This document shows positions 16,423 through 24,996 of a stretch of 37,449 nt of DNA, in pieces. The stretch comes from Nonomuraea sp. MG754425 (lineage in GTDB: Bacteria > Actinomycetota > Actinomycetes > Streptosporangiales > Streptosporangiaceae). A program made the position numbers and the translations under genes. The notes under the pieces were generated by a model. It was not told the DNA's origin. It ran no database searches and worked only from the letters and a program-made list of their open reading frames with translations. Numbering within the stretch: the stretch's first letter is position 1; every line of letters begins with the position of its first letter. The DNA is taken from positions 1-37,449 of the forward strand of contig NZ_SSXE01000090.1 of assembly GCF_021699195.1 (NCBI RefSeq), read 5' to 3'.

Positions 16423-16437
16423 TCGTCATCCTGACGA
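16423..16437. promoter_or_regulatory. Operator-like palindrome 2 upstream of nadBC
   Basis: TCGTCA-TCC-TGACGA, identical in its arms to the site at 16388-16402 and likewise followed by an A/C-rich flank ending in TGGC. It touches the likely -10 region (GATTGT at 16418-16423, 16 bp after TTGACG). The paired layout over a promoter suggests cooperative control by a NAD-responsive regulator such as NrtR, but the regulator is a guess. Confidence 0.65.
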
Positions 16438-16462
16438 ACTGGCCTCGGTGAGGAGACCTCCA

Positions 16463-18988
16463 ATGAGCGCACCGGTGATTCCCCTGCGGCTGACCGCACC
16501 CGAGCCCGGCTGGACCGTCGAGGCGGACGTGGTGGTCGTGGGCTCGGGCATCGCGGGCCTGACCGTGGCCCTGCGCCACGCCGAGCTGGATCCGTCCGCC
16601 AAGGTGCTGGTCGTCACCAAGGACATGTTGTCGTCGGGCTCCACCCGCTGGGCCCAGGGCGGCATCGCGGCCGTGCTCGACCCGCGTGACACCCCCGAGG
16701 AGCACCTGCACGACACGCTGGTCGCCGGGGTGGGGCTGTGCGACGTACGGGCCGTGCGCACGCTGGTCACCGAAGGGCCGGACGCGGTGCGGCGGCTCAT
16801 GGCGCGCGGCGCCCGCTTCGACCGTTCCTCCGACGGCGAGCTCCAGCTCACCAGGGAAGGCGGGCACCGGCGGCGCCGGATCGTGCACGCCGGCGGCGAC
16901 GCCACCGGGGCCGAGGTGCAGCGAGCCCTCGTCGAGGCGCTGCGCGCGAGCGGGATCGAGGTCATCGAGCACGCGCTCGTGCTCGACCTGCTCAAGGACG
17001 CCAGAGGCCGGGCCAGGGGCGTGACGCTGCACGTCATGGGCGAGGGCGCCCGCGACGGGGTGGGCGCGGTACGCGCCAGGGCGGTGGTGCTGGCCACCGG
17101 CGGCATGGGCCAGGTCTACGCGGCCACCACCAACCCCGAGGTCTCCACCGGCGACGGGGTCGCGCTCGCCCTGCGGGCCGGGGCGGTGCTGCGCGACATC
17201 GAGTTCGTGCAGTTCCACCCGACCGTGTTGTGGCTCGGCGAGGGCTCGACCGGCCAGCAGCCGCTGATCTCGGAGGCGGTCAGGGGGGAGGGGGCCTTCC
17301 TCACCGACCACGAGGGCAACCGGTTCATGGCGGACGTCCACGAACTGGCCGACCTGGCGCCCCGGGACGTCGTCGCCAAGGCGATCACGCGGACGATGCG
17401 CCTGACCGGCCGCGACCACGTGCTCCTCGACGGCCGGCACTTCGGCCGCCACAAGTGGGAGTCCCGCTTCCCGACGATCTACGCGGTCTGCCGCGAGCAC
17501 GGCATCGACCCGGCCACGCAGCCGATCCCCGTCGCGCCCGCGGCCCACTACGCCAGCGGCGGCGTACGTACGGACCTGCGCGGACGTACCTCCATCGACG
17601 GCCTCTACGCCTGCGGCGAGGTGGCCTGCACCGGCGTGCACGGCGCGAACCGGCTGGCCTCCAACTCCCTGCTCGAAGGGCTGGTCTTCGCCGAGCGCAT
17701 CGCCGAGGACATCCACGCGGTCCGGCCGGAGCCGGGGGAGCCGGTCGCGGGCTCCGCCGCGTCCGGGCTGGTGGACCCGCGGGTCAGGACCAGGATCCAG
17801 GCCCACATGAGCACCGGCGCGAGCGTGCTGCGTGGCCGCGACTCGCTCGCCGCCACCGCCAGGGCGCTGCGCGACGCCCGCTGGACCCCGGTCACGGTGC
17901 CCGCCTGCACCGAGTCGTGGGAGGTCACGAACCTGCTGACGGTGGCCACCGTGCTCACCGGCGCGGCGGCGGCCCGGCTGGAGACACGCGGTTCACACTG
18001 GCGCGAGGACCACGGCACCCGCGACGACGACGAATGGCTGGGCCACCTGGACGTGACCCTGGACGAGGAGGGCCTGCGCATGACGTACACGCCGCACGGG
18101 GACGCGATGCCGCCGCGCCTGGCGCACGAGCTGAGCGCCGCCGGGCTGGACCCGGCCGAGGTGGACGCGCTGATCGGCCGGGCGCTCGACGAGGACCTCC
18201 AGGAGGCGGGCGACGTGACGAGCCTGGCCACGATCCCCGCCGGGCAGCGCTCGGTGGCCGACGTGGTGGCCCGCAAGGACGGCGTGGTCGCCGGGCTGGC
18301 GGTGGCCGAGGCGGTGTTCGTCCGGCTGGGCGCGGCCCGCGCCGAGCGCGTGGCCAAGGACGGCGAGCAGGTCAGGGCCGGTGACGTGCTGATGACCGTC
18401 GAAGGCCCGGTACGGGCGCTGCTGACGGCCGAGCGCACCGCGCTCAACCTGCTCACGCACCTGTCCGGGGTGGCCACGCTGACCGGCCGCTGGGTGGAGG
18501 CGATCGGCGGCACCACCGCCCGCGTCCGCGACAGCCGCAAGACGCTGCCGGGGCTGCGGTCTCTGGAGAAGTACGCGGTGCGGTGCGGCGGCGGCGTCAA
18601 CCACCGGATGTCGCTGTCGGACGCCGCGCTGATCAAGGACAACCACGTGGTGGCCGCCGGAGGCGTGGCCGAGGCGTTCAGACTGGTCAGGGAGCGTTAT
18701 CCGGATCTGCCGATCGAAGTGGAGATCGACCGGCTCGACCAGCTCGACCCCGTTCTGGAGGAGGGCGCCGAGCTGATCCTGCTGGACAACTTCACGGTTG
18801 AGGACACAGCTCGCGCCGTACATGTCGTGAAAAATCGGGCGAAAAACAGGGTTGCGCTCGAGGCCAGCGGGGGATTGACCTTGGAATCGGCCCGTGATGT
18901 GGCGGAAACTGGCGTTGACTACCTTGCGGTGGGCGCGCTAACGCACTCAGCGCCGGCCCTTGACATCGCACTGGACCTGCGGGGGTAA
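16463..18988 (+). CDS. Fused L-aspartate oxidase / quinolinate phosphoribosyltransferase
   Basis: An 841-residue protein combining NadB and NadC, two steps of de novo NAD synthesis: aspartate to iminoaspartate (FAD), and quinolinate plus PRPP to nicotinate mononucleotide. The NadB part has GSGIAG at 27-32, STRWAQGGIAAV, and GVHGANRLASNSLLEG. NadC begins near residue 549 (MPPRLAHELSAAGLDPAEVD) and has RKTLPGLR near 692 and HRMSLSDAALIKDNH. There is no stop between them and hardly a linker. An internal ATG at 18080 has GAGGAGGG seven bases ahead, so separate NadC could also be made. The start is ATG 16463 behind GAGGAG. NadA, which acts between the two, is absent from the window. Confidence 0.9.
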   Translation: MSAPVIPLRLTAPEPGWTVEADVVVVGSGIAGLTVALRHAELDPSAKVLVVTKDMLSSGSTRWAQGGIAAVLDPRDTPEEHLHDTLVAGVGLCDVRAVRTLVTEGPDAVRRLMARGARFDRSSDGELQLTREGGHRRRRIVHAGGDATGAEVQRALVEALRASGIEVIEHALVLDLLKDARGRARGVTLHVMGEGARDGVGAVRARAVVLATGGMGQVYAATTNPEVSTGDGVALALRAGAVLRDIEFVQFHPTVLWLGEGSTGQQPLISEAVRGEGAFLTDHEGNRFMADVHELADLAPRDVVAKAITRTMRLTGRDHVLLDGRHFGRHKWESRFPTIYAVCREHGIDPATQPIPVAPAAHYASGGVRTDLRGRTSIDGLYACGEVACTGVHGANRLASNSLLEGLVFAERIAEDIHAVRPEPGEPVAGSAASGLVDPRVRTRIQAHMSTGASVLRGRDSLAATARALRDARWTPVTVPACTESWEVTNLLTVATVLTGAAAARLETRGSHWREDHGTRDDDEWLGHLDVTLDEEGLRMTYTPHGDAMPPRLAHELSAAGLDPAEVDALIGRALDEDLQEAGDVTSLATIPAGQRSVADVVARKDGVVAGLAVAEAVFVRLGAARAERVAKDGEQVRAGDVLMTVEGPVRALLTAERTALNLLTHLSGVATLTGRWVEAIGGTTARVRDSRKTLPGLRSLEKYAVRCGGGVNHRMSLSDAALIKDNHVVAAGGVAEAFRLVRERYPDLPIEVEIDRLDQLDPVLEEGAELILLDNFTVEDTARAVHVVKNRAKNRVALEASGGLTLESARDVAETGVDYLAVGALTHSAPALDIALDLRG

Positions 18989-18991
18989 TTG

Positions 18992-19774
18992 ATGCTGCTC
19001 ACGATCGACGTCGGCAACACCCATACGGTGCTGGGCCTGTTCGAGGGCGACGACGTCATCGAGCACTGGCGGCTGGCCACCGACGCCCGCCGCACCGCCG
19101 ACGAGATCGCGGTCGTCCTCCAAGGTCTGCTGGCCCAGTCGCCGCTGCTCAAAGGGACCGACATCGACGGCATCGCCATCTGCTCCACCGTGCCGAGCGT
19201 GCTCAACGAGATGCGCGAGATGTGCCGCCGCTACTACGGCGACGTGACCGCGGTGATCGTGGAGCCGGGCGTGCGCACCGGGGTGCCCGTACGCATGGAC
19301 AACCCGAAGGAGGTCGGCAGCGACCGCATCGTGAACGCGCTGGCCGCCATCGACCAGTACGGCGGCCCTTGCGTGATCGTCGACTTCGGCACCGCCACCT
19401 CCTTCGACGCGGTCTCGGCCAAGGGCGAGTACGTCGGCGCCGTCACCGCCCCCGGCATCGAGATCTCCGTGGACGCGCTGGCCGCCGCCGGGGCGCAGTT
19501 GCACAAGGTCGAGCTGGTCAGGCCGCGCTCGGTGATCGCCAAGAACACCGTCGAGGCGCTCCAGGCCGGCATCATCTACGGCTTCGCCGGCCAGGTGGAC
19601 GGCATCGTCGAGCGCATGGCGGCCGAACTGGCCGACGACCCCGACGAGGTGACCGTGGTCGCCACCGGCGGGCACGCGGCCCTGGTCGTGGGCGAGTCCC
19701 GCTCCATCGACGTGCACGAGCCGTGGCTCACTCTCATCGGGCTGCGGCTGATCTACCACCGCAACACCACATGA
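18992..19774 (+). CDS. coaX: Type III pantothenate kinase
   Basis: Phosphorylates pantothenate, the first committed step from pantothenate to CoA. The 260-residue ASKHA-fold protein begins with the phosphate motif LLTIDVGNTHT, and has GSDRIVNALAAI, the second phosphate-binding GPCVIVDFGTATSFD, and the adenosine-site VVATGGHA. ATG 18992 follows GGGGG three to ten bases ahead, overlapping the intergenic TTG 18989. The gene follows nadBC by 3 nt and ends at a strong hairpin terminator. Together with panC it covers two steps of CoA supply in the same block. Confidence 0.95.
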   Translation: MLLTIDVGNTHTVLGLFEGDDVIEHWRLATDARRTADEIAVVLQGLLAQSPLLKGTDIDGIAICSTVPSVLNEMREMCRRYYGDVTAVIVEPGVRTGVPVRMDNPKEVGSDRIVNALAAIDQYGGPCVIVDFGTATSFDAVSAKGEYVGAVTAPGIEISVDALAAAGAQLHKVELVRPRSVIAKNTVEALQAGIIYGFAGQVDGIVERMAAELADDPDEVTVVATGGHAALVVGESRSIDVHEPWLTLIGLRLIYHRNTT

Positions 19775-19776
19775 GA

Positions 19777-19805
19777 CGAGCGGCCCCTTGCGCGGGGGCC
19801 GCTCG
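19777..19805. terminator. Bidirectional terminator between coaX and the secreted-protein gene
   Basis: CGAGCGGCCCC (19777-19787) pairs perfectly with GGGGCCGCTCG (19795-19805) around a seven-base loop. It starts three bases after the coaX stop, and the converging minus-strand gene ends at 19818. There is no T-run on either side, as is common in high-GC actinomycetes. Confidence 0.8.
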
Positions 19806-19817
19806 CCGTCAGGTCGG

Positions 19818-20288
19818 TCACTCGCTCTCGGCGGTGTAGAGGTACACCCACGGGCCGCACTTCCTGGGGAAGCCGCCCCGCGGGGCGATCTGGCAGACCT
19901 GCGCCCGCAGGCTGAAGACGTCCTGCTCCTCGAAGCCGAACCTCTTGCTGCCGGGGAAGCCGCAGTACTTCCTGGAGTAGACCCGCGACCACTCGTGGTC
20001 GAAGTCGGCGGCCTCGAACCGCACGTACGCGCACTTGCCGCCGTCGTCGTAGGCGCGCTCGTCCAGGTCGTACAGCCTGCCCCTGACCGTGATCTCGTTC
20101 GACTCGCCCTGGTCGTCCCACTCGACGGCGACCCGGCCGTCGGCCTTGGCGAGGTGGCCGGCGGAGCGGACCGGGCCCCAGCGCTCGGCCTGGCTGGAGG
20201 AGTCGGCCTGGGCGGTGGCAGGCAGCGAGAGGGCCACCGCGGTCGTCGCGGCCACGGCGGCGAGACCGATCGTCATCTTCCTGAACAT
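19818..20288 (-). CDS. Small secreted protein of unknown function
   Basis: A 156-residue protein that I do not recognise. It has a classical signal peptide (MFRKMTIGLAAVAATTAVAL, cleavage predicted after AQA at residue 28). The mature part is about 128 residues with four cysteines, many aromatic and charged residues, and a pattern of likely strands (RVAVEWDD, EITVRGRLYDL, CAYVRFEAADF, VFSLRAQVCQI), suggesting a disulfide-stabilised beta domain. The ATG at 20288 has GAGGAG about seven bases upstream. It converges with coaX and diverges from lysS; nothing in the context hints at a role. Confidence 0.8.
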   Translation of the reverse strand: MFRKMTIGLAAVAATTAVALSLPATAQADSSSQAERWGPVRSAGHLAKADGRVAVEWDDQGESNEITVRGRLYDLDERAYDDGGKCAYVRFEAADFDHEWSRVYSRKYCGFPGSKRFGFEEQDVFSLRAQVCQIAPRGGFPRKCGPWVYLYTAESE

Positions 20289-20443
20289 CTTCGTCTCCTC
20301 GAACTCCCTTGGGCCGGCTCCCTGCCGGCTCCTCCCCCGAGCTCGTGGGACATTGATAGGTCAGGGCTCTTGCGGCGGTCCTTCAGCTTTGTTGAGGGCT
20401 TCCTTCAGGCGGCCGACGAGCCCTTGCAGTTCGCCAGATCCCC

Positions 20444-20449
20444 TACCCT
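20444..20449 (+). promoter_or_regulatory. Putative -10 box (TACCCT) for lysS
   Basis: TACCCT fits TANNNT and lies eight bases before the GTG start at 20458. No ribosome site is seen between them, so the lysS mRNA is probably leaderless or has a leader of one or two bases. Confidence 0.4.
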
Positions 20450-20457
20450 TTGTTGTT

Positions 20458-21939
20458 GTGAGCGACGAACTTCCCGAGCAGATGCGCATCCGGAGGGAGA
20501 AGCTCGACCGCCTTCGCAGCGAAGGCGTCGACCCTTACCCGGTGAATTTCCCCCGCACGGCGACCAACGCCGAGGTCAGGGAGAAATACCAGGGCCTGGA
20601 GCCCGACACCGCGACCGGCGACAAGGTGGCGGTCGTCGGACGCGTCATGCTCAACCGCGTGGGCGGCAAGCTCTGCTTCGCCACGCTCCGCGACGGCAGC
20701 GCCGACCTACAGGTCATGATCTCGCTCGACAAGGTGGGCGAGGAGTCGCTGGCGAGCTGGAAGCGCGACGTCGACCTGGGCGACCACGTGGGCGTGAGCG
20801 GCGAGGTCATCACCTCCCGCCGCGGCGAGCTGTCCATCCTCGCCGAGAGCTGGCAGATCACCGCCAAGTGCCTGCGTCCGCTGCCGGAGAAGCACGTCGG
20901 CCTCACCGACCCCGAGGCGCGGGTCCGGCAGCGTTACGTCGACCTCATCGTCAACGACGAGACCAGGAAGATGGCCCGCGTCCGCAGCGCCACGGTGCGC
21001 GCGGTGCGCGACTTCTGGCATGAGGAGGGCTACCTCGAGGTCGAGACGCCCATGCTGCAGCCGATCCACGGCGGCGCGTCGGCCCGGCCGTTCAAGACCC
21101 ACATCAACGCCTACGACATGGAGCTCTACCTTCGCATCGCGATCGAGCTCTACCTCAAGCGGCTCGTCGTGGGCGGCATCGAGAAGTGCTTCGAGATCAG
21201 CCGAACCTTCCGCAACGAAGGCGCCGACTCCACGCACAACCCCGAGTTCACCATGATCGAGGCGTACGGCACCTACCTCGATTACCACGACATGGCCGAC
21301 CTGACCCAGCGGATGTTCCAGAAGGCCGTGGTGGCCGCCCTGGACACCACGGTGGTCGTGCACGACGGCCAGGAGATCGACCTCGGCCTCGCCAAGTGGC
21401 CCCGCATCCCGCTCTACCACCTGGTCTCCGAGGCCGTGGGCGAGGAGATCACCACCTCCACCACGCTGGAGGAGCTGCGTAAGATCGCCGACCGGCGCGA
21501 GATCCGCTGGGACGCCAAGTGGGGCGCGGGCAAGCTCGTCCAGGAGCTCTTCGAGGAACTCGTGGAGCACACGCTGGTGCAGCCCACGTTCGTCATGGAC
21601 TACCCGCTGGAGACCTCGCCGCTGGCCCGCGTGCACCGCGACGACCCGCTGCTGACGGAGAAGTGGGACCTGATCGGCTTCGGCACCGAGCTCGGCACCG
21701 CCTTCTCGGAGCTGAACGACCCGATCGACCAGCGCCGCCGCCTGGTGGCGCAGTCGCTGCTGGCCGCCGGGGGCGACCTCGAGGCCATGCAGGTCGACGA
21801 GGACTTCCTGCAGGCGCTGGAGTACGCCATGCCGCCCACCGGAGGCATGGGCGCGGGCATCGATCGGATGATCATGGCGTTCACCGGCAAGAACATCCGC
21901 GAGACCATCCTGTTCCCGCTGGTCAAGCCCACTCAGTAG
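20458..21939 (+). CDS. lysS: Lysyl-tRNA synthetase, class II
   Basis: Charges tRNA-Lys with lysine. The 493-residue product has an N-terminal OB-fold anticodon-binding domain (VVGRVMLNRVGGKLCFATLRD) and the class II core: motif 1 around VETPMLQPIHGGASARPF, motif 2 FRNEGADSTHNPEFTMIEAY, and motif 3 GMGAGIDRMIM near the C-terminus. The length is typical. I chose GTG 20458; the frame is open upstream, but family N-termini begin here. The gene converges with a P450 gene, and the last seven bases of the two overlap. Its position before lsr2 and clpC is usual for actinomycetes. Confidence 0.96.
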   Translation: MSDELPEQMRIRREKLDRLRSEGVDPYPVNFPRTATNAEVREKYQGLEPDTATGDKVAVVGRVMLNRVGGKLCFATLRDGSADLQVMISLDKVGEESLASWKRDVDLGDHVGVSGEVITSRRGELSILAESWQITAKCLRPLPEKHVGLTDPEARVRQRYVDLIVNDETRKMARVRSATVRAVRDFWHEEGYLEVETPMLQPIHGGASARPFKTHINAYDMELYLRIAIELYLKRLVVGGIEKCFEISRTFRNEGADSTHNPEFTMIEAYGTYLDYHDMADLTQRMFQKAVVAALDTTVVVHDGQEIDLGLAKWPRIPLYHLVSEAVGEEITTSTTLEELRKIADRREIRWDAKWGAGKLVQELFEELVEHTLVQPTFVMDYPLETSPLARVHRDDPLLTEKWDLIGFGTELGTAFSELNDPIDQRRRLVAQSLLAAGGDLEAMQVDEDFLQALEYAMPPTGGMGAGIDRMIMAFTGKNIRETILFPLVKPTQ

Positions 21940-23150
21940 ACCGCCGCCGGCGCGCCGGGCCGCCGTCGTACCGGCAGCTCGGCGAGCCCGCGCAGCACCA
22001 GGTTCTCCCGGTAGGCCGGCGCCGGCTCGGCGAGCTGCAGGCCCGGCGCGGCGCGGGCGAGGGCCGACAGCGCGATCTCGCCCTCCATCCGCGCCAGCGT
22101 GGCCCCGAGGCAGAAGTGGATGCCGAGCCCGAAGGCGAGATGCCGCTCCGGCGAGCGGGTCACGTCGAAGCGGCCGGGCTCGGGGAAGACCGCGGGGTCG
22201 CGATTGGCCGCGCCTATCACCGCCATCACGGCCGTGCCCCTGGGTAACGGCTCGCCGCCCAGCGTCACGTCCTCCAGCACGACGCGTGAGGTGAGCTGTA
22301 CCGGCGGGTCGTAGCGGAGCACCTCCTCCACCACCTGTTCGGGCCGCCGCGCCGCCTCGGCCAGTTGCCCGTGCCGGAGCAGGGCCAGGACGCCGTTGCC
22401 GATGAGGTTCACGGTCGTCTCGTGGCCGGCCACGAGCAGCAGCACGAGCGTGGCCAGCAGGTCCGCCTCGCTGAGCTCCCGTACGCGCGTCAGGGCGCTC
22501 AGCAGGTCGTCACCCGGCCGCCTGCGCCTGATCGCGACCAGCTCGCGGAAGTAGTCGCGAAACTCCCTTCCGGCCTGCCCGGTTTCCGATAAGAGGTCCG
22601 CTGTAAGCATCGGGTCAAGGCCGCGGGCCAGCTTCTCGCTCCAGCCGCGAAAGCGTTCACGATCCTCTGGAGGCACCCCGAGCATCTCGCTGATCACCAT
22701 GACCGGCAGCGGGTAGGCCAAACCGGACACGAGGTCGGCCTTCTCGGGCAGTTCGCGGATCAGCTCGTCGGCGATCGCCTCGACGCGCGGGCGCAGCCGT
22801 TCGACCATACGGGGGGTGAAGGCCCTGCTCACCAGGGCACGCAGCCTGGTGTGGTCGGGCGGGTCCAGCCACAGGAACGACACCGCCTGCTGACCTGGGT
22901 CTCCGCCGCCCGCGGGGCCGGAACCGCGGCCGAAGCGCGGGTCGCGCAGCAGGGTCGTGCAGAGCTCGTGCGTGGTGGCGACGAGTAATCCCGCCCGCGT
23001 ACGGAAGAGCGGGCCGCGCGCGCTCAACTCGCGATAACGGGAGTAAGGATCACGCAGAAATTCCCGATCGAACGGATCAAAACCCAGAACGTCAGCCGGG
23101 TTCATTGCCGTCTGATCCGGAGCGCCGGAAGGCTCCATAAGATCGCTCAT
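21933..23150 (-). CDS. Cytochrome P450
   Basis: A soluble bacterial P450 of about 405 residues. It has a canonical I-helix AGHETT, an EEVLRYDPP ExxR segment and the heme loop FGLGIHFCLGA, with the ligand cysteine near residue 347. Unlike the P450 at 11700-12893 it keeps the catalytic threonine. The start is uncertain. GTG 23189 is possible, but a TATATAT -10-like run ends immediately before it, so I prefer ATG 23150; ATG 23105 (MNPADVLGFDPF) is also possible. It overlaps lysS by seven bases at the 3' end and diverges from a small LuxR-type gene. No redox partner gene is adjacent. Confidence 0.88.
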   Translation of the reverse strand: MSDLMEPSGAPDQTAMNPADVLGFDPFDREFLRDPYSRYRELSARGPLFRTRAGLLVATTHELCTTLLRDPRFGRGSGPAGGGDPGQQAVSFLWLDPPDHTRLRALVSRAFTPRMVERLRPRVEAIADELIRELPEKADLVSGLAYPLPVMVISEMLGVPPEDRERFRGWSEKLARGLDPMLTADLLSETGQAGREFRDYFRELVAIRRRRPGDDLLSALTRVRELSEADLLATLVLLLVAGHETTVNLIGNGVLALLRHGQLAEAARRPEQVVEEVLRYDPPVQLTSRVVLEDVTLGGEPLPRGTAVMAVIGAANRDPAVFPEPGRFDVTRSPERHLAFGLGIHFCLGATLARMEGEIALSALARAAPGLQLAEPAPAYRENLVLRGLAELPVRRRPGAPAAVY

Positions 23151-23189
23151 CTTCGGCTGATCAGTGCTGGCATATCGCGAGTACGTCAC

Positions 23190-23221
23190 ATATATAGGAT
23201 CATGTCAATAGCGCTCGTCAA
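23190..23221 (-). promoter_or_regulatory. Putative promoter of the second P450 gene
   Basis: On the minus strand TTGACG (23221-23216) is followed after 19 bp by TATATAT (23196-23190). A second TTGACA lies inside the spacer at 23208-23203, making a TTGAC direct repeat. The A/T-rich box stands out from the surrounding DNA. Transcription would begin near 23184, downstream of the most upstream GTG. Confidence 0.5.
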
Positions 23222-23334
23222 GTGCGCCGATTGTCATGCTTGACGACCTTTCCACGATGCGTTTACCGTCTGCGAGGAGCGACTTCGGCCCGGTCAAGAG
23301 GGCCGAGTTCAGCTGTTGGGGGGGAGGGCTCCCG

Positions 23335-23547
23335 ATGGATGTGCTCACTGAAGGCGTTGAGCTGAGCCATGCGGACCTTGCGCTGCTGGCGGAGCTGGCC
23401 AAGGGAGTCACGGTCGACCGGGTGGGCAGACGTCTGGATATCAGCGGACGGACAGTACGTCGAAGGTTGCGAGGTATCTGCGACCGGATAGGCGTGGCCA
23501 CGGCCATCGAGGCCGTGGCATGGGCGGCCCGCCGCCAGTTGATCTAG
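23335..23547 (+). CDS. Stand-alone LuxR-type helix-turn-helix protein
   Basis: A 70-residue protein consisting almost only of a LuxR/GerE DNA-binding domain: LSHADLALLAELAKGVTVDRVGRRLDISGRTVRRRLRGIC, with the recognition helix near GRTVRRRL, ending in the usual AVAWAARRQLI helix. It lacks any receiver or ligand domain. ATG 23335 has GGGGGAGGG just ahead; the frame is open to 23236, but without such a site. It diverges from the P450 gene, which is a possible target. Similar orphan LuxR domains are common near this locus in actinomycetes. Confidence 0.8.
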   Translation: MDVLTEGVELSHADLALLAELAKGVTVDRVGRRLDISGRTVRRRLRGICDRIGVATAIEAVAWAARRQLI

Positions 23548-23799
23548 CTCCCTGTTTCCGCGCGGGCCCGTTCCCCGGGTATCCGTTGCATTTCGGTGCG
23601 GTCCCGCGACTTTCCGTGATCCCCGTGATTTCCCGGGTCCCCGGGAAACTTTCGGGAAGGCTCACGACTTTCCGGAAGACTTGCGCCGGATTCCGGAAGG
23701 CCCGCGACGGAAAAGGGCCGACGTGCGAACGCCGGCCCGCCGCCGGCGGGGCCCGCCACCGCGCCCGCCACTGGGCCCGCCGCTGGGCCCGAGCGCGGC
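23548..23799. repeat. Intergenic region with short palindromes and repeats
   Basis: This 252-bp convergent gap contains no supported gene. It holds a perfect inverted repeat, TTTCCCGGG (23629-23637) with CCCGGGAAA (23640-23648). It also has two copies of CGACTTTCCG (23607-23616 and 23665-23674) and two TTCCGGAA palindromes (23670-23677 and 23691-23698). GC-rich triplet-like repeats follow to 23799. The first repeat may act as terminator for the HTH gene. Confidence 0.5.
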
Positions 23800-24846
23800 T
23801 CAGTCGGCGACGCGGACCGCGCCGGCGAAGGGACGGCGCGCGATCGAGGCGATCCGTACCACGTCACCGGTCTGCGGCGCGTGCACCATCATGCCGCCGC
23901 CGAGGTAGATGCCCACGTGGTGCAGGTCGTTGTAGAAGAACACCAGGTCACCCGGCCGCAGCTCCTCGCGCGAGATGTGCCGGCCGGCGGTCCACTGGCT
24001 GCCGGTGTAGTGCGGCAGGGAGATGCCGACCTGCTGGTAGGCCGCCATCACCAGGCCCGAGCAGTCGAAGGAGCTGGGCCCGTCGGCCCCCCAGACGTAC
24101 GGCTTGAGCTGCTGCGTGAGCGCCCAGCGGGCGGCCTGGGCGGCCTTGCCGCTGCCGACGATCGGCAGGTTGACGCGCTGCGCCCGCGTACCGGGCCGGC
24201 CGGCCTCGCCGAGCGCCCGGCTGAACAAGTTGCTCTCGACCTTGGTGACCAGCTTGGTGATCTTGTTGCGCTTGGTCTCGAGTTCGGTGACCAGCTTCTG
24301 GACCTCGTCGATGCGCGTCTTGGCGCCCGCCCTGGCCCGCTCGGCGGCCTCCCTGGCCTTGGCGACCTGGTTGACCTCCTCGCCCTGCTGCTGCCCGAGG
24401 ATGTACATGGTGGCCGCGCGGTCGAGGAACGAGTCGGCGTCGACGGAGCCGGTGAACGGCAGCAGGGGGTTCAGGCCGCCGGTGATGTAGGCGTTCTGGG
24501 CCAGCAGCGCGGCCTTGGCGCGCTTGGCCTCGAGGTCGGCCTCGCTGCCCGACAACGTCTTCTGGGCGGCGGCGGCGGCCTTCTGGGCGGTCTTGAGCTT
24601 CTCGCGGTGGCCGTTGAACTGCTCGGTCAGCGTCTCGATCTCGGTGTGCATCTTCTCGACCTGCTTGGCCAGGTCCTGGAGCGACGGTTTGGGGTCCGCG
24701 GACGCCGGGCCGACGGGGGCGGCGATCAGCAGCGCGGCGAGTGTGAGACTCACCACACCGCTGAGGCGGCGTGACCGCTGCGCCCTTTCACGAGGACGGG
24801 CGCGCGTGCCCGCCGGCTTTCCCCCGCGCTCGCGCGTGCGCTTCAC
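23800..24846 (-). CDS. Secreted NlpC/P60 peptidoglycan endopeptidase
   Basis: A 348-residue cell-wall hydrolase that cleaves D-gamma-glutamyl-diaminopimelate-type stem-peptide bonds. An arginine-rich N-terminus leads into a signal helix (LSGVVSLTLAALLIAA, cleavage predicted near ASA). It is followed by a long Ala/Lys/Glu coiled-coil region of about 180 residues, then the C-terminal NlpC/P60 domain. Cys262 in FDCSGLV, His310 in HHVGIYLGG and the later HAPQTGD form the catalytic set. I prefer GTG 24846, placed about eight bases after GAGAGGGG; ATG 24864 adjoins the riboswitch P1 stem. It is controlled by the c-di-AMP riboswitch upstream. Confidence 0.9.
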   Translation of the reverse strand: MKRTRERGGKPAGTRARPRERAQRSRRLSGVVSLTLAALLIAAPVGPASADPKPSLQDLAKQVEKMHTEIETLTEQFNGHREKLKTAQKAAAAAQKTLSGSEADLEAKRAKAALLAQNAYITGGLNPLLPFTGSVDADSFLDRAATMYILGQQQGEEVNQVAKAREAAERARAGAKTRIDEVQKLVTELETKRNKITKLVTKVESNLFSRALGEAGRPGTRAQRVNLPIVGSGKAAQAARWALTQQLKPYVWGADGPSSFDCSGLVMAAYQQVGISLPHYTGSQWTAGRHISREELRPGDLVFFYNDLHHVGIYLGGGMMVHAPQTGDVVRIASIARRPFAGAVRVAD

Positions 24847-24867
24847 CAATCGAGCCCCTCTCATCGA

Positions 24868-24996
24868 CGCCTACCGGGTTAGCTGACGGGTTCGGGCCTG
24901 AGCAGCCCTACCGAACGTCTCGGATTCACCCCGATTGGCGGCGATTGGCAGGTCGCCGCCGGCGGGTCCCCGGCTCCCCTCGCGGGGATTGGGCGT
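24868..24996 (-). ncRNA. c-di-AMP riboswitch (ydaO/yuaA class)
   Basis: On the minus strand this leader contains GGGGTGAATCC (24932-24922) and ends CAGCTAACCCGGTAGGCG, both hallmark segments of the ydaO/yuaA c-di-AMP riboswitch as found ahead of actinobacterial wall-hydrolase genes. The 3' GGCG can pair with CGCC near 24995-24992 to close P1. It lies between a good promoter (25035-25063) and the NlpC/P60 start. High c-di-AMP is expected to turn such genes off. Confidence 0.88.
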
